Shown here piece after piece: positions 33,711 through 44,400 of a stretch of 64,000 nt of DNA (position 1 is the stretch's first letter; each line of letters starts with the position of its first letter). Below the pieces are notes generated by a model, which worked only from the letters and a program-made list of their open reading frames with translations, had not been told where the DNA came from and searched no databases. Source of the stretch: Larix kaempferi (Eukaryota > Streptophyta > Pinopsida > Pinales > Pinaceae); assembly GCA_027924585.1 (NCBI GenBank), contig BSBM01000877.1, positions 3,969,501-4,033,500 of the forward strand, in the 5' to 3' direction. A program made the translations under genes and the position numbers.

Positions 33711-36700
33711 TTAATGACCTGCCCCCATGCTATGTGCATGGGGTTTGTGATTATGGATCACATATGTGTTGGTTTGAACGATGGGCTCATTGAGGTGTTG
33801 AGATAGAGATGATGGGGAAGGTTCAAAATGATTGATCATGCCCCCTATCCCGGGGTCGAGGTAATCTATTATGCCCCCTAACTCAGAGGTGTGAATGTGG
33901 TGCAGATGTTGTCTCAGAGAGAGATCAATAGGGCATTGAGCAACTGCTGGCGGGGTGTTATACCATGAGGCTGTGGGTCGTGGTGGCATACTGAAGTGAT
34001 GATATGATGATGGGGGATTCCCTTTGTGGGGTGGATGCCCCCAGTATATCCGACGAGGATCACGATGATGATGAGTAGGCAAGGTTTTGGGCCTGCCCCC
34101 ATGTTGTGGACATGTGGTTTCCTGGTCGATTTGAAAGGGTTGAACCTGTGTGTCAAAGGGATCAATGGAAGGGGCCGAGCGGATAGAGGGGTATCCAGTG
34201 GAGATCGTATAAATGGCAGGGTCAAGGCCATGCATTTCGGTATCTGACCAAGTAAAGACATCAGTGAATTCTTGGAACAGTTGTTGGTATTCTCCGATCT
34301 CATGCTCACTGTGGGAGGTTCCTAATGTGATGGTATGAAGGGCACCAAATGGGTCAGAGATGTCAATGTGGATGACGGGAGAAATATCGGCCATGGGATC
34401 CGTTAACCAGTCGATCTTAGTTGGAAGGAAAACCTTGGACTCAACCGCGGATTGGGTAGCGGTGGTGGATGAAGTCTCTTCCGGGAGGAAGTATGGACGA
34501 TGGTGCATGTCTTCCCTGGGATAATCAAAGGGAGTAGGAGTCTCGAGAACCTCTTCATCATTGCGGGAGGTTTGAGTGGTCAAATCGAGTGATGAGGTAG
34601 TGGTAGTCGAAGAGATCATGTAGATGGTGTTAATCTCTCCGGATGAGGATGATGCGGGAGGGTAGATCTCCTCGATAGTAGGGGGTGCCGTCTCTAGGTC
34701 CAAATTGTTCATCTCGTAGAGAGCTGCTCTATAGTCTGGGATGTCAGGACAGTTGTGGGAGTAGTGGCCGTAAATACCGCATATCGCACATGGGTGGTTG
34801 GTACGCAGTGATTTATCACGAGGCATGGGGTTTGGATCGAGCTTGACCACCGGGATGTTGGGGTCGTCGTCCAGCATTTGCATGTGTTCCTGCAATGCAG
34901 GTAACTGTGGGCACTGATGGGTTGGATGGCCTAACTCATCACATAGTGAGCATTTTGGAGGAGCACGAAATACGGAGGGAGGTTTAACTGCCTTGGGTGG
35001 GGGAACCGCAGTGTATGGTTGTGGGCCTCTGCCCCCAGTGGGCCTGACGAATGGAGGGGGATTCATCGACGACGAAGGAGTCGTGATACCGGGAGGTGGT
35101 TGGGTAGAAGTAACAATGGGTTGCACCGGTTGCAGGATGACGTCTGGTGTCGGTACTCGAACGGGAGGCGGAATATACCACACGGGTAATCCCAATGTTA
35201 GCCCGGGTAGGCTAAGGGTAGCCATAACCGGGGCGCTTACTACACCCGAAGGAGGAAATAGGAAGGGGATGGTGTGGATGGGTGTAACACCAATGTGACT
35301 GGGGATCAATGGTGGTTGACCGCCGGATGTTTGCGTATTCTGCGAAACGGTACAGAGATTTGCGACCTGGGTCTCCGGTGACGGTGGTGGGATGGCCGGG
35401 AATGTAGAGGTCATTGGTGTATCCGAATACAGTCCGGGTGCCACAGAAGACACAAAGGAGGTAACTGAACTAGAAGCGGGTTGTTCAATCATGGGGAGAA
35501 CATTCTCCGGTGCTGCAGGGGCGTTGGGGTCATAGTAGGTGAGTTGGTCAATTTTGACCACGCGGCCCTCATGGGGGAACATCATGGTGCGGAAGACGGA
35601 GGAGGCGACCGCTTTCATGGCGTACATGTAACTGCGGCCAAGTAAAAGGTTATAGTCAAGCTGGGCGTTAATGACCTCTATGTCGATGAGTACAGTCTTC
35701 CCACCTAATTGGACGGGTACCTTGGGTAATAAACCTTGAGGTTGAGCTGACCGGCCGTCGTAGGCCCGCAATGCAGTGGTGGATTGCTGGAGAGCAGGGG
35801 AGCCCAACTTCTGCCAAACAAAAGTGGACATGACGCATGTGGAGGCACCCTCGTCGATGATACATCGATGGATGACAAGATTCCGAATAGAAACGGAAAC
35901 TTGGACTGCTATGGTAGAAGGCAGTCGTGGTTCAGATTGGTCTAAATCAAAGGTCATCAAGTTCGAATCATTTGGGTCAATCGCCCCAATGGCGGAAAGT
36001 AAAGTCTTGCGCTGAGTAGGACAGGTTTTTAAGACTTCTAACGCAGACATGGCTGCAGGAGATTGAGCTAAGTCATCTACGATGTTGTAATTGGACGCAG
36101 CTCGTGCATTGTGGTTGTTGTTGATTCGGCGAAGGGGGAAGCGAGGTGCTTTAGAAGCGCCATCAAGTGGAACCTGAGGTATACGCAATGTCTGATCAGT
36201 GGGATTAGCAGTGGTATCCTTTTCGGCGGGGGGGGCTTCAGGAGTCGGTCCGTATTGATTCCGACGGGTTTGGATATTGACGTCAGCGGTGGACATCATC
36301 AATAAGTGGTGGGTGCCTGAATCAAACATGGGTTGGTCAGGAGCTGTGTAAGTAATTTGTTGTTGTTGTCCGTTGCCCTGTTGGGGGGCTAACGGCTGAG
36401 TGTTCACTACTCCTTGTGTTGGAAAGGGGTTTTGGAGGACCAAAGGTTGTTGTGGAGGTGGTGGGGGGTTGGGTGGTGGCTGAGGAGCCGCCTGCCCTTG
36501 ACGATGGGCGTCATTTGTCCATAGTTGTCGAGCTCGCTCGAGATGTGGGCAAGCGTGGGTATAGTGGCCATAGACACCGCAAATGGAACAAGGATGGTTT
36601 GTTCGTAAATTAGCATTTTTAGGTTGTTTAGGTGGCCGATCAGGATTCTGATGAGCGGGCGCCGCGTTATTGTTTTGCGGGGGCTGGGTAGGCTGTGGAG

Positions 36701-38492
36701 CTTGGTTACGGTTTTGATTGTTTCCACGGTTGCGTCCTCTTCCGCGGTTGGGTTGTCCACCCTGGTTGCGTTGGTTATTTTGATATTGGGGCTGCTGTTG
36801 TTGTGCGTACACATGCCCTTGAGCATTGGGGGGATTCTGAGGAGCCGCAGGTGCGGGAGCAGGTTGTGGTGGATAGTATGCAGGTGGAGCTGGAGGTGGT
36901 CCAGTTGCCTGTTGGGGTTGTTGGTACCCATGAGCTGGTGGAGGTGTGAGGTTAGCCGGTGCAACCGGTTGTGGGTAATGCATGGGCTGTTGTGGAAACT
37001 GCATGGGGTTTTGTACCGTAGGTTGAGAATAGTATGTAGGAGGTACATATGCTGATGGCGCTTGGCCATAACAATGTTGTGGACAAGAGGGTCCATGAAC
37101 ATGATGGGTCTGGTTTGTTGGAGCATAAGAAGTAGTCGCTCCGGAACTGGATGTAGCCCTAGAAAGGTCTGGGGCGGGCATGGTGCTTACCATACTGAAA
37201 GGTTTTGCTTGCGGTGTAATTTGGCCAATAATGCCATCAGCGGCATGGGATGCCCCCGGTGTGTCACCGCGTGCAGAGTCACCTCGTGGGGCGTCAGGTA
37301 TGATGGTGTATAGGTAACCTGACTGGGCATAGATAAGGTCAAACTGTTGGGCTTTAAGGATGGCCTCCTCTTCAGACTGGGGTCTTTCAGATGCTACATC
37401 CTTCGCAATGAGAGGAAGGAGGGATTTAAGGAACCAGTCTAAAAAGATTCGGTCGTCTAATTTGATCTTGCATAGGCTTCGGCGCCGACGCCAATCATGG
37501 ATATGGTCAGTGATATGCGTGGCCGTGTTCTGTCTGCAAGACAGTAGGATTTCGACGCCCGCATCATAGCGGACCGGTAGCTGAAAGAACTGCAGGAAGG
37601 TCGAGGCAAGGGAGGTAAATGTGGAATGCGTCCCATGTGGTTGCTCGATATACCATTTGGCTGCAGAGCCAGTGAAAGTGCGCTGTAATAAACGGAGGCG
37701 GACAGAGTCGTCCACTATGGAGTTGGAGGAACACCATAAATGGAAAGACATGATGTGGTTCTGGGGGTCTTCTCCGGCCTTTCCCTCAAACTTAGGGATG
37801 TCAGAGGGAAGCTTAGTGGGCATATGGGGCCAAGCAGGATCATGCCTGATGGGGTCATTTGTGAGCCTAGCTAAATCTGGCAGGTTGAGACTTGCCATGT
37901 ATGGTAGACTAGCGGATGTGGTGACCGGAACCGGGACCTGCCTAGCCATTGTGGTATGGTGTAGGGGTCCAGTAGCGCTTATAGGTATGCTAGGTATGGA
38001 GGGTATGTGCCCTCCAAAAGGTGTAGCCTGATATGGGTTAGCACTCCCAAGTGCAACTTGGGTTACACTTGGGTTAGGAATCGCACTAGGGATGCCTGGT
38101 ATAGCCCCACCAAGTGCAACATGGGTTACACTTGGGTTAGGAATCGCACTAGGGATTCCTGGGATCGCACTCCCAAGTGCAACAGGAGTTACACTTGGGT
38201 TAGGAATCGCACTAGGGATTCCTGGGATAGGGTTTGTGGAAACCGAAGGGGGTATGACCCCCATGTTGGGCATACCCATGACAGGTGGTGGTCCTGTGCT
38301 AGGCATTCCTGAATGTGGAGTGGTACCCATATTGGGCATACCCAAGGGGGTGGATGTTGCCGTTGATGGTACTACCACAGAAGGGTCTGCGGATGTCTGA
38401 CCTATGGTTAATGTATATAGTGGATCAACTGGTGTTCCAGACATAATTGTGGTTGGTGGTAACTCTACGGGGTTTTCGGATTCTACCTCCAA
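33711..38492 (-). CDS. gag-protease polyprotein of B, intact
   Basis: An uninterrupted ORF of 1593 codons. In order: Pro/Ile/Met-rich N-terminus with three 21-residue repeats (about 90-151; 63 bp repeats in DNA), capsid core (about 205-400: LPSDIPKFEGKAGED, FHLWCSSNS, GSAAKWYIEQ), Gln/Pro-rich part with NRGRGRNRGNNQNRNQ, zinc knuckle CSICGVYGHYTHAC (635-648), retropepsin (845-965, active site IIDEGASTCVMS at 878-889, end LDYNLLLGRSYMYAMK), then two more knuckles CSLCDELGHPTHQC (1181-1194) and CAICGIYGHYSHNC (1235-1248). A remnant of the RT upstream region is at 1401-1430 (YQQLFQEFTDVFTW); beyond that it has no pol homology. The frame opens with TTG here; the first ATG is codon 17 (38444), and the frame stays open upstream to about 38687 with RRSRRLRGE, so the true start may be spliced or non-AUG. 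Confidence 0.9.
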   Translation of the reverse strand: MEVESENPVELPPTTIMSGTPVDPLYTLTIGQTSADPSVVVPSTATSTPLGMPNMGTTPHSGMPSTGPPPVMGMPNMGVIPPSVSTNPIPGIPSAIPNPSVTPVALGSAIPGIPSAIPNPSVTHVALGGAIPGIPSAIPNPSVTQVALGSANPYQATPFGGHIPSIPSIPISATGPLHHTTMARQVPVPVTTSASLPYMASLNLPDLARLTNDPIRHDPAWPHMPTKLPSDIPKFEGKAGEDPQNHIMSFHLWCSSNSIVDDSVRLRLLQRTFTGSAAKWYIEQPHGTHSTFTSLASTFLQFFQLPVRYDAGVEILLSCRQNTATHITDHIHDWRRRRSLCKIKLDDRIFLDWFLKSLLPLIAKDVASERPQSEEEAILKAQQFDLIYAQSGYLYTIIPDAPRGDSARGDTPGASHAADGIIGQITPQAKPFSMVSTMPAPDLSRATSSSGATTSYAPTNQTHHVHGPSCPQHCYGQAPSAYVPPTYYSQPTVQNPMQFPQQPMHYPQPVAPANLTPPPAHGYQQPQQATGPPPAPPAYYPPQPAPAPAAPQNPPNAQGHVYAQQQQPQYQNNQRNQGGQPNRGRGRNRGNNQNRNQAPQPTQPPQNNNAAPAHQNPDRPPKQPKNANLRTNHPCSICGVYGHYTHACPHLERARQLWTNDAHRQGQAAPQPPPNPPPPPQQPLVLQNPFPTQGVVNTQPLAPQQGNGQQQQITYTAPDQPMFDSGTHHLLMMSTADVNIQTRRNQYGPTPEAPPAEKDTTANPTDQTLRIPQVPLDGASKAPRFPLRRINNNHNARAASNYNIVDDLAQSPAAMSALEVLKTCPTQRKTLLSAIGAIDPNDSNLMTFDLDQSEPRLPSTIAVQVSVSIRNLVIHRCIIDEGASTCVMSTFVWQKLGSPALQQSTTALRAYDGRSAQPQGLLPKVPVQLGGKTVLIDIEVINAQLDYNLLLGRSYMYAMKAVASSVFRTMMFPHEGRVVKIDQLTYYDPNAPAAPENVLPMIEQPASSSVTSFVSSVAPGLYSDTPMTSTFPAIPPPSPETQVANLCTVSQNTQTSGGQPPLIPSHIGVTPIHTIPFLFPPSGVVSAPVMATLSLPGLTLGLPVWYIPPPVRVPTPDVILQPVQPIVTSTQPPPGITTPSSSMNPPPFVRPTGGRGPQPYTAVPPPKAVKPPSVFRAPPKCSLCDELGHPTHQCPQLPALQEHMQMLDDDPNIPVVKLDPNPMPRDKSLRTNHPCAICGIYGHYSHNCPDIPDYRAALYEMNNLDLETAPPTIEEIYPPASSSSGEINTIYMISSTTTTSSLDLTTQTSRNDEEVLETPTPFDYPREDMHHRPYFLPEETSSTTATQSAVESKVFLPTKIDWLTDPMADISPVIHIDISDPFGALHTITLGTSHSEHEIGEYQQLFQEFTDVFTWSDTEMHGLDPAIYTISTGYPSIRSAPSIDPFDTQVQPFQIDQETTCPQHGGRPKTLPTHHHRDPRRIYWGHPPHKGNPPSSYHHFSMPPRPTASWYNTPPAVAQCPIDLSLRQHLHHIHTSELGGIIDYLDPGIGGMINHFEPSPSSLSQHLNEPIVQTNTYVIHNHKPHAHSMGAGH

Positions 38493-39910
38493 ATCAAAGG
38501 TGAAGTGGGGTATGTCAGAATCGGATGACCGTCTAAATGATCGACGATGTGTCGAATCAAGGGATAATGCTCTGCGTCCGTGACGTGGAGAGCCAAGTGG
38601 ACTAAACTCTGGGAGTTCGCCCCGTAGACGACGAGAACGTCTAGAATTCTCAATGGTGAGAATATGTTTTTTATGTAAAAAATTGTTTTAAGTATCAGGT
38701 GGTGATATATGTATGTAAAAGACTCAAAACCCTAATGCAACCAAGGGTGCAAAAAAGGGGAGTGAAAAAAGAAGGCTCACAGGCCAAAAAATCAATCCTC
38801 AAAAAATGCACTTATTCTAGCAGCTGTGCTAAAATAAGTGGAGGAATGCAACAACCGGTCAGAATACCAACATGCAAGCGGCTCCTAGAAAAAATAGGTG
38901 TAACTAGACTCAAAAGGTGGTAAAGATCATGCAAACACCTAATCTAAAAGTATTGTGACTCAAACAGACGATATCCCCTGCAAGGTGATGAAATCCAAGT
39001 CAGACAATATGAATGTAGAGACAACGGCTAGATATCCCCCTACCGGGAGGGACACCGGGTAATCAATCCTAAAAAGACAGGCTACTAGGATACTCCGTTC
39101 ATGACGCGTCGAGAAAAGGTAAATCTGCCGTTTGGTCCTTTGATCGCAATATCCCAATACAGGGATATCCCGAGAACTGCGAATGGTAGCCCTTCGGTTA
39201 CTGAATGGGTTTCGGTATCCCACTCAGGCTTCCGGAACCATCCTCGCGACTTCAACCCTCCTAGGGGAGAGGCCTTCCCACAAACCGGTTGTGACCGCGC
39301 CAAAAAGTACTAAGAGATTTTAGCTCCCTAATTGGACAACTTCTATGTCTCAGATGTATGAACTGAGGGGTGTTATTGGAACACCTATCCCCCCAATACT
39401 ACCTAGCTACAAGAATTCTTTTCGTGTTCCCCAAGTGGGGTTAAGAGTGTGTTCAAATTAGGGTAAGTTTTAAGTCTTAGTTCAATTAAGTGATCGTGTG
39501 AGTGCACGTGAGGTGTTATAAACTGAACTTGAAAAAATTAAATGCTTTAAGGGAAATTTTTCAAAAAATAAAGGACTTTTCGAAAAATAACAAGCAAATA
39601 TTTAAGACTTTTTTCACTAAAAGAAATTAATTTGTTTTTTCAAAAATAACTCAAAAAATAATGGATTTTTTGGATTTATGAAAGCAAATAATAAACTTCT
39701 AAAAGAAATAAATGGATTTCTTCGTTTCAATAAAATTTGCTAAGGGCACGATTCTAAAGAAGTAAACAAGAAAAAATTTGAATCTAGATAAAGAATGCAA
39801 AATGAATCTTTCTTTCACTTTCTTGAAAATTTTTAAAAAGATTTCTATGTATGCACTTTTAAATAGTAAATTTTTTTTCTAAATCTGGAAAATATGCAGA
39901 ATTTGATACT
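38493..39910 (-). other. 5' leader of B, gag-proximal part
   Basis: Positions 38493-38687 continue the gag frame without an ATG. They encode an Arg-rich stretch with RRSRRLRGE, parallel to LRRSRRLAG in A. On the minus strand CATATTCTCACCATTGAG just before it could hold a 3' splice site. The rest (38690-39910) shows no recognisable coding sequence; the part after 39500 is A-rich. Confidence 0.55.
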
Positions 39911-39984
39911 GTAAAAAATGTGCTATGGGCAGAAAGTACAGTAAAAAATATTTTTCAAAATCGGGATGGCCGAATGAAAAAATT

Positions 39985-40316
39985 CAGCCGCGCGGGTTTT
40001 GGACGAACAGCCGCGATGGGCCGCGCGGGTTTCGGCCGCACAGTCGCGATGGACCGCGCGGGTTTTGGCCGCACAGTCGCGATGGACCGCGCGGGTTTTG
40101 GACGCACAGTCGCGATGAGCCGCGCAGGTTTTGGCCGCACAGCCGCGATGAGCCGCGCAGGTTTTGGCCGCACAGCCGCGATGAGCATCGCGGAAAAATG
40201 CAGAAAGGTCGCGATGGACCGCGCGACTGTCTGGAAAAAGGCCGCGATGGACCGCGCGGAAAAACGCAGAAAAGCCGCGATGGACCGCGCGACTGTCTGG
40301 ACAAAAGCCGCGAGGC
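39985..40316. repeat. GC-rich 33 bp minisatellite in leader of B
   Basis: Units such as GATGGACCGCGCGGGTTTTG repeat at 40015, 40048, 40081 and 40114 (33 bp) and then with variants to 40316. The unit is GC- and CpG-rich inside an otherwise A/T-rich element. Since 33 is a multiple of three, several long frames on both strands are open by construction; I do not call a gene. Confidence 0.85.
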
Positions 40317-40496
40317 GGAAGCCGTGCACGGAAATCGAGAAACGAACCCGAAAAATGAATTTTTAGGGCTGTTTTTGGGGTCAAATCTCAGATCAGCAAT
40401 GGATCTGCTGTCTAAGATGGCAGATCTATGGATCTAAAGGTTAAAAACTCATAAAAACTAAGATTTAATGGCAAAGCTAGAGATCTAAAGTTCAAA

Positions 40497-40513
40497 CCAA
40501 AGTGGAGTCGCCA
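40497..40513 (-). promoter_or_regulatory. primer binding site of element B
   Basis: The minus strand reads TGGCGACTCCACTTTGG, five bases inside the 5' LTR. It matches the A site over TGGCGACTCC, so a tRNA-Arg-like primer is likely. Confidence 0.8.
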
Positions 40514-40518
40514 AAAAC

Positions 40519-41242
40519 TGTTGGCTCGGTTTTGCAACCAAGCTTAGTGCTATGGGCACCTACTAACTAGTAGTAGCAGTTTCAATAGAAATAAAAACAC
40601 TTAAACTAAATAAACAATACTTTTCATGGATCTAAACAAGAATCTAAGCAAATAATGTAAATATTTCAAAATCAAGAACAAGAAACATAATAAATAATTT
40701 TTTGTATTGAAAAGTGGGGGGCAAGCAAGTGCTTGCGATATTACCTTCAATGGTGAAGGTTGATGTTGAGCAACTCCCAAGATGAGTAGCTCCAAACTCC
40801 AATAGGTCTCTTTCTCCAAGGTTGCTTCAATGGCTAAAAGTGCTCATGGGAGATTTCAGCAGCATAAGGATGAGATAATGGAAGGATATGAAATGAGGAG
40901 CCCCTACCACCTTTTTATAGGTTTTGGTGGTGAGGAATACCATTTGTGGTTTTGTGGAAACCAATGGTATTGACCAACATGGTTTAGGTAATTTTCCCTC
41001 CTTTTTCCTTTTTTGAATAAAAATAATATTTTAATTCCCTTTTTAATATTTTTGGGAATTTGGACCCTTTTTGAGGGTTTTTTATGATTTTCTTGGAAAA
41101 ACAGCCAACAGTTGGAAAAAGGGGTGTACCAAGGTCTTTTGGTGACCTTTTGTTGGTTTCAGAGGCTCAGATGGTGGAAAAGTGGACAAATGGGTCATGT
41201 GAGTAAGGGAATGAGCTAGTGAGCACTTTTTAGGTGTTAACA
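40519..41242 (-). repeat. 5' LTR of element B
   Basis: Apparently identical to 30123-30846 at an offset of 10396. It is followed by CTATC, the target duplication. Confidence 0.95.
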
Positions 41243-41247
41243 CTATC

Positions 41248-41481
41248 AAAACATTATGATCCTAAATAAACTTAACATGTATGGTCATGATTATTTCACA
41301 CACAGGTAATTTATCACAAGCATTAGTCTTCAAGGTTTCAAGGAAGACTTCTTTTATTCATGCATATTCTTATTGACCATAGGACTCTTCTGGTTAGTCA
41401 TATCATCAATCAAAGTAAGAAACATAATATGCATAAACTGTTGATTACTTCTAACTTCAAGAATAATCATTCATACAAAAG
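41248..41481 (-). other. leader of F, middle part
   Basis: This 234 bp sits between the two insertions B and H. On the minus strand it aligns with D 3870-4070 (GGTTTATGCATATTATGT, CCAGAAGAGT, TTCCTTGAAACCTTGAA). It ends with AAAAG (41477-41481), the target duplication of H. Confidence 0.75.
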
Positions 41482-44400
41482 TGTCACCTACCCAAATTTC
41501 TGAAAATTATTATTTTATTTGCAAAATACTTTATGTTAAAATTAATTACAAAGTTTTGTAATTATGATGAGTTTTGATCAAGGATGAATGTAATTACTGA
41601 ATATTATTATTTAAATAAATTAATTAGGAGACAAACACCCAAGGGGACTGTTAAATGATTTTTCACTGACACACTAGGAGGAATGGAAGCTGTTGGAAGG
41701 TATGGGACAGATGGCAGCAATTGCATCACACCACTAGCTGTTGGTTATGGGACAACTACCCCTAAAAATGTGGCACTATCCCCCAGGTGGAGGGAGTGAG
41801 CAGGTAGCTCATTTAATGACCTAGTAACATCTGAAAAGACCTAAGCAGCCTACAAAAGGCAAATTCGAATTGAGCAGGCAGCTCTTAATCAATATTTATG
41901 CAGAATATTTTCCTCATGTGCATCAGGTGATCACTGAGAGATTCGAATAGGGAGGCTAGTGGTCAATGCAATCTTAAGTCTACATATTGCTGAGAAGGAC
42001 AAGAGAAACTAGTGCAGGTCTATTGGACTGCTAGTTCTTGAATATTTAACAGTTAGTGCTACTACAAGTGGAGGTCCTATTTCCTGAGTTTCTTCCTCCT
42101 GGTGGTTCAGTGAACAGGCTCAGGGGTCCTAAGGCAGTACTTGACTGTTTTCAAGAATCGGTTGGGTGGAACAGTCTTCTTGGGTTGTTCGTTCCTCTAC
42201 AAAGTTTATCTGGGTTTTACAAATTTTCTACCTTATCTCAGTTAATAGATTTGTTCTCTATAATTAGTAATCTATGTTTTCTGTTTTGAAAAAGAATCCA
42301 ATTCTGAATTTGATGAAAGTTTGAATCTTAAAGTTTAAATGATGATTTGAATTGATGAACCAATATCTATATTTTTCCACATGTTGTTTTGTGCATCGTA
42401 CTCTAGTATAGATACGCAAATTAAGAATAGATGAGAAGAAAGGCATTTTGCCATGAATTCGATAGATAGATAGTAATTTATATAGTTATCAGTTTTTCTC
42501 TCCTATAGTTAATAATAGTAGAAAGTTCTGTATAATATCTAATATATATATTAGAAATGTTTACTTAGCTATATGAAAAACAAACAATATTTAATTCCTA
42601 TACAGTTGCATTTCTTTATTTTTATCATTACAGTGTACATAACAAATAGATAGAAACCCCATTTCTATTTATCCAATTATGTTTATAATGTCATAGCTGC
42701 AAAGAAATAGATGTGTTCATCATATCAAGGCTGTACATAACAGTCATCACATAGCTTTTCACATTGCACATTTTCACACTGTTATCGTTTCTTACTATAA
42801 CTTTTCCCTATAATTTTATAGCTCAAACAAATATTGAAATATTATAAACAGTTTATTACTACCAGTCATTTCATTCAATAGATTTTCGAACTATAAGTGC
42901 CAATTTCGAATCTGAGTTCATTTTCAACCCTAGCTAGAATTATCTTTTCCTTTTCCATTGTTCTTACATTTTGTAACAAAAACAATCAATGCAAGTTATG
43001 AATCGAAATCCAAGTTTTCGGTTTCTAGGACCCTTTTGAAAATCCTTATTCAAACCTTAACTATTTTTCTTTGACGAGAATCGATTTAGGGTTTGACCCT
43101 GTATCTTTCCATATATAAAAATGAAAGGGAAAAACCATTCAACTATTCACATCCTACAGCAATTTTTACAACCTACACAGACTTCGAATCAAATCCAAAG
43201 TTCTTTTAAAATTTCATTTAATATCTTTTCAAATCAAAAAATGAACTAGGGTATGGCCGTTCATTTCATTACCAATGAAGTATATACCAGTTAAACATCA
43301 TACATTATAGATCTATCATCTGAAACAAGTTTCACAAACCCTAAGTATAGATCAATAAATCTCGCTGTCAACTTATAGTATCAAGTCATACAACACAAAC
43401 ATTTTTACATAGAGTTAAATAGCATATGTTTTCTTTTCTGAGAAGCAGAAGATTGTTTACACAGTTCCGACTTCAAGAAACGAAGTCGTTGTGTTTAGAA
43501 CAAGAATTACAACATGTTTTTCCAAAACAAAACATACAGGGTTTATACCCAGGATCAACATTTGAAACCAGTCCACAAACCCTTGATATGGCCGAGCTTT
43601 ACAGTTCCCAGATTCGATGAAGTTAAATATTAAGGTAGAAAAACCAAAAGCCATATAAACAAACGAAAGTCACAGCACCAAAATAGTTATCATTTGTTTT
43701 GCAAACGATGCTTCAAAGTTCCCCAACCAACAAACAACGACGAGTCACAGCCAGAACCAGTTACTCCTTCCTTGAACAACCACAACAACCTCAGATGGTG
43801 AACACCTACGAGGGTTTGAAAGACCCGAAGCTTACCAGTTTGGGAGCTCACTCTTTTGTCCAAGCCCTTATTCGAAACGTTCTTCACAACCTGCAACTGA
43901 CAAGCAATAGCTTGGATTAGACAACAGATGCAATTAAAAACTAAAGAATAAATGGCGACAGAAGAATCACTATCAATTACAAGAACCATTACCTTTAATG
44001 GCCAAGCTCTTCTCATTCACAAGTTAAACAATGTTTTCCACGCAGTAGAAAAGACAGGAAACCTTCTGTTCATTTTGCACCAGGGTATATCTTTCACCCC
44101 AACTAAACGAAAAGTTAAAAAACTATCAACCTTTGACACTTCAAATCAGTAGATGAAACTGTTAAACACGACGCCATTGTAGAGATTATGAACCTGCAAC
44201 TTAAAAACCCTAACCTACAGGTCGTGAGGTCAAATCCTTAAACCTCATTTTCTAGATCTACAAACCAATGGCCTGTCGGCCCTAACTTTTTGAAACAATA
44301 AAAAATGCATAGAACACAATAACTTCTTTCAACCCAACACCCGACGCAACTTTAGGGTTGGATACAACGATCATGATCAAGTTGATGAACGATAGAGATC

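Larger units (their letters stand above)
30123..41242 (-). mobile_element. recent non-autonomous Tat-like gypsy element B (gag-protease only)
   Basis: 11120 bp, with 724 bp LTRs (30123-30846 and 40519-41242) that look identical base for base, and perfect CTATC duplications (30118-30122, 41243-41247). It has a tRNA-Arg-like primer site and a polypurine tract. The one long ORF encodes gag and protease and stops being homologous to pol just where RT should start. No RT, RNase H, integrase or mobile-domain gene is present. Identical LTRs mean a recent insertion, so it was mobilised in trans by an intact relative. It resembles TR-GAG-like non-autonomous elements but keeps a protease. Confidence 0.9.

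Noticed and set aside
36407-37126. 239-residue frame and other frames opposite or overlapping the B polyprotein
   Set aside because: Shadows of the Pro/Gln-rich coding region in another frame, no motif.
39920-40437. Several 100-170 residue frames on both strands, Arg-rich
   Set aside because: All follow from the 33 bp GC-rich minisatellite; being open on both strands argues against coding.
43690-44016. Small frames in the H LTRs, some present in both copies
   Set aside because: They recur because the LTR is duplicated. Stops and indels differ between copies and no domain is visible.
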